A stretch of 64,000 nucleotides of DNA, taken from the NCBI GenBank assembly GCA_016712265.1, contig JADJRJ010000031.1:868001-932000 (forward strand), given 5' to 3'. Under the pieces are notes generated by a model. It ran no database searches. It was given only the letters and a program-made list of their open reading frames with translations, and was not told the origin of the DNA. A program made the translations under genes and the position numbers. The stretch's first letter is position 1, and each line of letters begins with the position of its first letter. Source of the DNA: Gemmatimonadota bacterium. GTDB lineage: Bacteria; Gemmatimonadota; Gemmatimonadetes; Gemmatimonadales; Gemmatimonadaceae. Below are positions 63,153-64,000 of this stretch, piece by piece.

Positions 63153-63254
63153 GGGGTCGCCTCGCGCGAGATCCCAACGATATCCCCATCCCCGGGCGAC
63201 CGGCAGGGCACCCGTCGGAGCCGCTGGGCAAGTGTGGCGAGGGAGCCCGCCAGG

Positions 63255-64000
63255 TCAGTAGTTGAACTGCGCCTGCAGCCGGAGGAATCCGCCCTTCTGT
63301 CTGTAGTTGGCTGGAAGTGCGGCGTCGAGCGTCAGACGGTCTGAGCGCGTGTACTGTGCCGTGAGCTCAAAGCTGGATGTCGGCAGCCATTCGACTCCTC
63401 CTTCGTATTCATGGACCTCGTAGTGTCGGGCGTCCTGCTCGACCTTCTTGCCACCAGAGTAGAAGTGCGCCCGGACGAACGGCTGGATGACCTGGCCGTC
63501 GACCTGCCAGCGATACATGGACTGCACGAAGCCGCCGCGCAGTCGCCCCGTCTCGATCGATCGGGTGCTCGCCTCATACTCTGGTCCCTCACCCCAATTC
63601 CACTCCCCGACCAACCCAAAGGGCTGCGCGTACCAGACCAGGGAGACGGCGACCCGGTCGTCGGCGTACTCCGGAAGTGCACGAACATTCGCCGTGCGCG
63701 AGGGAACGACGAACCGGCCCTTGTATCCCTGGACGCTGGCCTCGATGAACTGGCCGTTGGAGAGCCGGAACGGGTAGGTAGCGCGCGCCACGGCGTGGAG
63801 TGAATTGTTGGCCTCCGGCCGGTTGGCCGTCTGGCCATTCATGAGGCCGACGCCAAACACGCCGTAGTCACCCGTGCCCTTCAGGCCGCTGTCGGTCAGG
63901 ATCCGGAAGCGACGGCGCGCCGTGCTTGAACTCCAATAGTAGAACAGCCCAAAGTCCCGCTCGTTCGGTACGGCGCTGTTCAAGCCGTCGTGCCGGTCGA
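63255..64000 (-). CDS. Phosphate-selective-porin-like outer-membrane protein, partial
   Basis: The minus-strand frame reaches the right window edge still open; about 248 C-terminal residues are visible. They show alternating strands with turns rich in Gly, Asp and Asn, and end in FLRLQAQFNY with a terminal aromatic residue, as for outer-membrane barrels. The pattern NERDFGLFYYWSSSTARRRF and FGVGLMNGQTANRPEANNS resembles OprP/OprO-type porins. Upstream codons (DRHDG) continue in frame, so the TTG at 63983 is not a start. It would form a trimeric anion channel. Confidence 0.82.
   Translation of the reverse strand, partial: DRHDGLNSAVPNERDFGLFYYWSSSTARRRFRILTDSGLKGTGDYGVFGVGLMNGQTANRPEANNSLHAVARATYPFRLSNGQFIEASVQGYKGRFVVPSRTANVRALPEYADDRVAVSLVWYAQPFGLVGEWNWGEGPEYEASTRSIETGRLRGGFVQSMYRWQVDGQVIQPFVRAHFYSGGKKVEQDARHYEVHEYEGGVEWLPTSSFELTAQYTRSDRLTLDAALPANYRQKGGFLRLQAQFNY

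Overview
The window is GC-rich (by eye about two thirds G+C) and densely coded on both strands, with many 4-bp ATGA/GTGA stop-start overlaps and no rRNA, tRNA, CRISPR array, insertion sequence or phage gene that I could see. A PadR regulator beside an orphan MacB-like permease, four Hanks-type Ser/Thr kinases, TonB-receptor and porin genes (so an outer membrane), and many secreted hydrolases suggest a Gemmatimonadota chromosome. That assignment is an inference from gene style, not from a marker gene.

Layout. 1-6160: a minus-strand operon of three glycosyltransferases, an ABC exporter and an APH-like kinase cut by the window edge. 6220-13680: a class A penicillin-binding protein, a periplasmic-type phosphatase, an acetyltransferase, an amidohydrolase and a kinase/TPR protein. 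13803-18564: PadR with an operator palindrome, its permease, a coiled-coil protein and an M28 peptidase. 18585-22480: a cobalamin riboswitch with terminator ahead of a BtuB-like receptor, then a cyanophycinase-like fusion protein. 22600-27252: the tryptophan operon trpL-trpD-trpCF-trpB-trpA behind a complete leader-peptide attenuator. 27233-33454: an esterase, a kinase, a leishmanolysin-like lipoprotein, and a split Aer-like pair (PAS protein and soluble chemoreceptor). 33555-42024: a frameshifted lon, two tandem paralogous kinases and a three-gene operon. 42147-47958: a polyproline protein, a hydrolase, an RhlE-like helicase, a lone pseudopilin, then lipoprotein-SelW-pfkA, where the SelW gene reads through an in-frame UGA. 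48073-53767: a secreted small protein, a DEAH helicase, TetR-ECF sigma, and a CGNR protein. 53868-57089: an overlapping operon yjjX-thioesterase-ispH-aldose epimerase. 57153-64000: an aminoacylase, the coxSLM molybdenum hydroxylase with coxG opposite, and a partial porin.

Three results stand out. A short SelW/Rdx gene (46597-46836) is interrupted by a UGA at the CxxU position and has a SECIS-like hairpin just downstream. The trp leader has three Trp codons and all three alternative stems of a classical attenuator. The octamer CGTTAGGC occurs 30 times by hand count, nearly always in the sense orientation of the gene it sits in, mostly as the rare Leu codon TTA followed by GGC, and twice as a stop codon shared by convergent genes.

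Only two stretches longer than 300 bases lack an ordinary gene: 18565-18943 (B12 riboswitch and terminator) and 22481-22819 (trp promoter, leader peptide and attenuator). All other gaps are shorter and I saw nothing in them beyond what is listed.
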